Shown here in pieces: positions 49,441 to 50,628 of a stretch of DNA of 50,628 nt. Within the stretch, counting starts at the first letter, position 1. Each line of letters begins with the position of its first letter. The DNA comes from Symbiodinium natans (taxonomy: Eukaryota > Sar > Dinophyceae > Suessiales > Symbiodiniaceae). Under the pieces are notes generated by a model. The model had not been told where the DNA came from. It did no database searches and was given only the letters and a program-made list of their open reading frames with translations. A program made the position numbers and the translations under genes. The stretch covers positions 1 to 50,628 of the forward strand of contig CAJNDS010000928.1 of assembly GCA_905221605.1 (NCBI GenBank), in the 5' to 3' direction.

Positions 49441-50628
49441 GCCATTCGTTCACCTTCATCGCGATGCGCTACAGCAGCTGGGTGTCCGGAATCATTCCCA
49501 ATACTGCTGAACACTGGAACATTCCCCCGTAGCGTGCAAGTGAGCTTCCGGCCATCGGGCTTCACGAAGTACGGAACTTGCCCTGGAGGCCAGTAAAAAC
49601 CGTACCCTTGCTGCATGCACTTCTTTCCCACAGAGCAAACCGGTGGGGTATCCGGGAGTTCCACGAATTCCAGGCTGCCATTCATTGACGGAACCTCGAC
49701 TTCTGTCCTGGACGATGCCTCCACGATGCCATTGGCCGTGTGAAGGTTGACTGGCGTTGCGTCGACTTTTCTACCGACCCCTTCGAAACACTTTCTCAAG
49801 TCCGAAGAGCTGATAAGGTCCTCTTCACTTCCCGTATCGGCAATGATGTCCAAGCTCTGAAGTTCCTTGCGCGCTGGAGCGGCAGTTCCTGACATTATGT
49901 TTCCTGCTGCACAATGCCGACAAGCGAAATCAGGCTTGCAGCAGCGATGCTTGCATTTTGTCTTTTCACCATGGAGTTCCGAGTACACCGAGGCCTCAAG
50001 ATTTTGTGCGTTGATGACTGCACACTGAAGATCACCAGGGTCGGACATAGGGCAATCAGCATTGGTTTTGAACCTTGCCACACATTTGCGCTTATGGGGA
50101 ACAAATTTCCAACCATCTCCTACGCTTTCAACTGGGTGTATCTCAGGGTGCCTTTCAAAACACACACTCATGTCTTTAGGCTTCAGCTTGAAACTCGTAA
50201 CGCCCGTCCAATTGGGCAGAGGTGCTTGCTTGTCGCACGTTTTCCAATTGTACTGTAACGTTCGCTCTTCGCCGGTTTTCAGCTTCATGGTGATGCTCGC
50301 AACAGACTTGATTCTCCATGCTGGAACGGGGCAGCTTTGGGGAATAAAATAGTTGTTTCTCAGAACAACATGTTCCCTAGACAGCGTGAGTGACTTCTCA
50401 TCAAGACGCCATGTGTCTGCATGCCTACCATCCGGCTCACCCTTTCGGGCGGCTAAGGCGTACACGCAACAGGCAGCTGCTTTAGCTTCTGTCCTCTTCT
50501 TCCGGCTCGGCCTTCGCTTAGCCGGGGAGGGTGCACGTGCCTTAGCCTTGGCCGGGACAGAGGGCGATGCGGACTTGTCCTTGTGCAAGAACTTGCATTT
50601 GTCCCCATTCCTGCAAGTACCCTTGGCA
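49404..50628 (-). CDS. Gag/protease segment, partial at the window edge
   Basis: About 407 codons are visible, open to the right edge, so the start is outside. The first residues GTCRNGDKCKFLHKD are the end of a CCCH zinc finger (Cys-x5-Cys-x3-His), a nucleic-acid-binding motif seen in place of the CCHC knuckle in dinoflagellate copia Gag proteins (family knowledge, from memory). A basic Lys/Arg/Pro/Ala-rich segment follows. Further on is a second Cys/His cluster (CKHRCCKPDFACRHC), then the aspartic protease signature DIIADTGSEEDLISSSDL (DTG near 49835) with LPDTPPVCSVGKKC downstream. Protease before integrase fits copia order. The frame ends at TAA 49404-49406. Hairpin copy h lies near its start. 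Confidence 0.82.
   Translation of the reverse strand, partial: AKGTCRNGDKCKFLHKDKSASPSVPAKAKARAPSPAKRRPSRKKRTEAKAAACCVYALAARKGEPDGRHADTWRLDEKSLTLSREHVVLRNNYFIPQSCPVPAWRIKSVASITMKLKTGEERTLQYNWKTCDKQAPLPNWTGVTSFKLKPKDMSVCFERHPEIHPVESVGDGWKFVPHKRKCVARFKTNADCPMSDPGDLQCAVINAQNLEASVYSELHGEKTKCKHRCCKPDFACRHCAAGNIMSGTAAPARKELQSLDIIADTGSEEDLISSSDLRKCFEGVGRKVDATPVNLHTANGIVEASSRTEVEVPSMNGSLEFVELPDTPPVCSVGKKCMQQGYGFYWPPGQVPYFVKPDGRKLTCTLRGNVPVFSSIGNDSGHPAAVAHRDEGERMAPTCSLQQDFHA
50438..50451 (-). repeat. Hairpin copy h
   Basis: CACCC-TTTC-GGGCG with one A-C mismatch. Encodes AARKGEPD between the basic segment and the folded part of the Gag-like region. Flank CCGGCTCACCC is identical in copy b. Confidence 0.8.

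Larger units (their letters stand above)
40540..50628 (-). mobile_element. Copia-like retroelement with accessory enzyme domains, 5' end outside the window
   Basis: Minus-strand order: CCCH zinc finger, protease, HHCC finger and integrase, reverse transcriptase and RNase H (integrase before RT is the Ty1/copia order), 2OG-Fe(II) dioxygenase-like domain, then SGNH-like/KptA/zinc-ribbon protein. All parts are on one strand and nearly contiguous, and all carry or adjoin the same in-phase hairpin motif, so I treat them as one element. Four interruptions are visible: TAA plus frame change at about 49330-49440, TAA at 48847, TGA at 45229 and a frame change at 43831-44005. LTRs, primer-binding site and polypurine tract could not be identified. 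Confidence 0.75.

Overview
The window looks like nuclear DNA of a dinoflagellate, most probably a Symbiodiniaceae-like alga. Four observations support this: (i) dozens of interstitial blocks of the seven-base telomere repeat TTTAGGG/CCCTAAA; (ii) a ubiquitin-like plus RCC1-repeat gene of the kind that is abundant in these algae; (iii) an apparent GA-AG intron, a non-canonical class known from dinoflagellates; (iv) a Ty1/copia-type retroelement whose Gag begins in a CCCH zinc finger. The taxon call is inference; no rRNA, tRNA or spliced-leader gene was seen.

Layout. 1-4235: three successive satellite-like arrays (about 180 bp, about 110 bp and about 21 bp units), two of them next to a peculiar junction of a G/C run and an (AT)n run. 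4240-20000: a gene-poor mosaic of interstitial telomeric repeats in both orientations, short GC-rich single-copy fragments caught between them, small inverted-repeat (MITE-like) elements of several families, homopolymer and simple-sequence tracts, and one 638-bp foldback element with perfect 28-bp terminal inverted repeats (14072-14709). 20050-21781 (minus): a two-exon UBL-RCC1 gene with eleven 123-bp repeats, broken by one nonsense codon and one small deletion; its single intron is itself a TIR/TSD element (introner-like). 21900-26800: trinucleotide repeats, more telomeric blocks and simple repeats. 26780-29740: two further hairpin-unit arrays, each with the same G/C-run/(AT)n junction. 29740-40120: a second telomeric/MITE mosaic. 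40540-50628 (minus, running off the right edge): a decayed copia-like retroelement.

The retroelement reads, in minus-strand order: CCCH zinc finger and Gag-like region, aspartic protease (DTG), HHCC pre-integrase zinc finger, integrase, reverse transcriptase, RNase H, then a 2-oxoglutarate/Fe(II) dioxygenase-like domain, then a long protein with an SGNH-like N-terminus, a complete KptA/Tpt1-like RNA 2'-phosphotransferase domain, a zinc ribbon and a Trp/Arg-rich tail. The parts are separated only by single stop codons or frame changes, so they may descend from one polyprotein or be joined by recoding. Nine copies of a 14-nt hairpin (five-base stem, usually a GAAA loop in the sense strand) lie through this stretch. 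All nine keep CGA-AAG (Arg-Lys) or its derivative in phase with the adjoining frame, and their stems show compensatory base changes. This retroelement with its accessory enzymes and in-phase hairpin peptide is the best candidate here for an undescribed system.

Other highlights: the introner in the UBL-RCC1 gene; the four-for-four association of hairpin arrays with a G-run/(AT)n junction; head-to-head telomeric junctions; and a telomeric tract inserted cleanly into a MITE.
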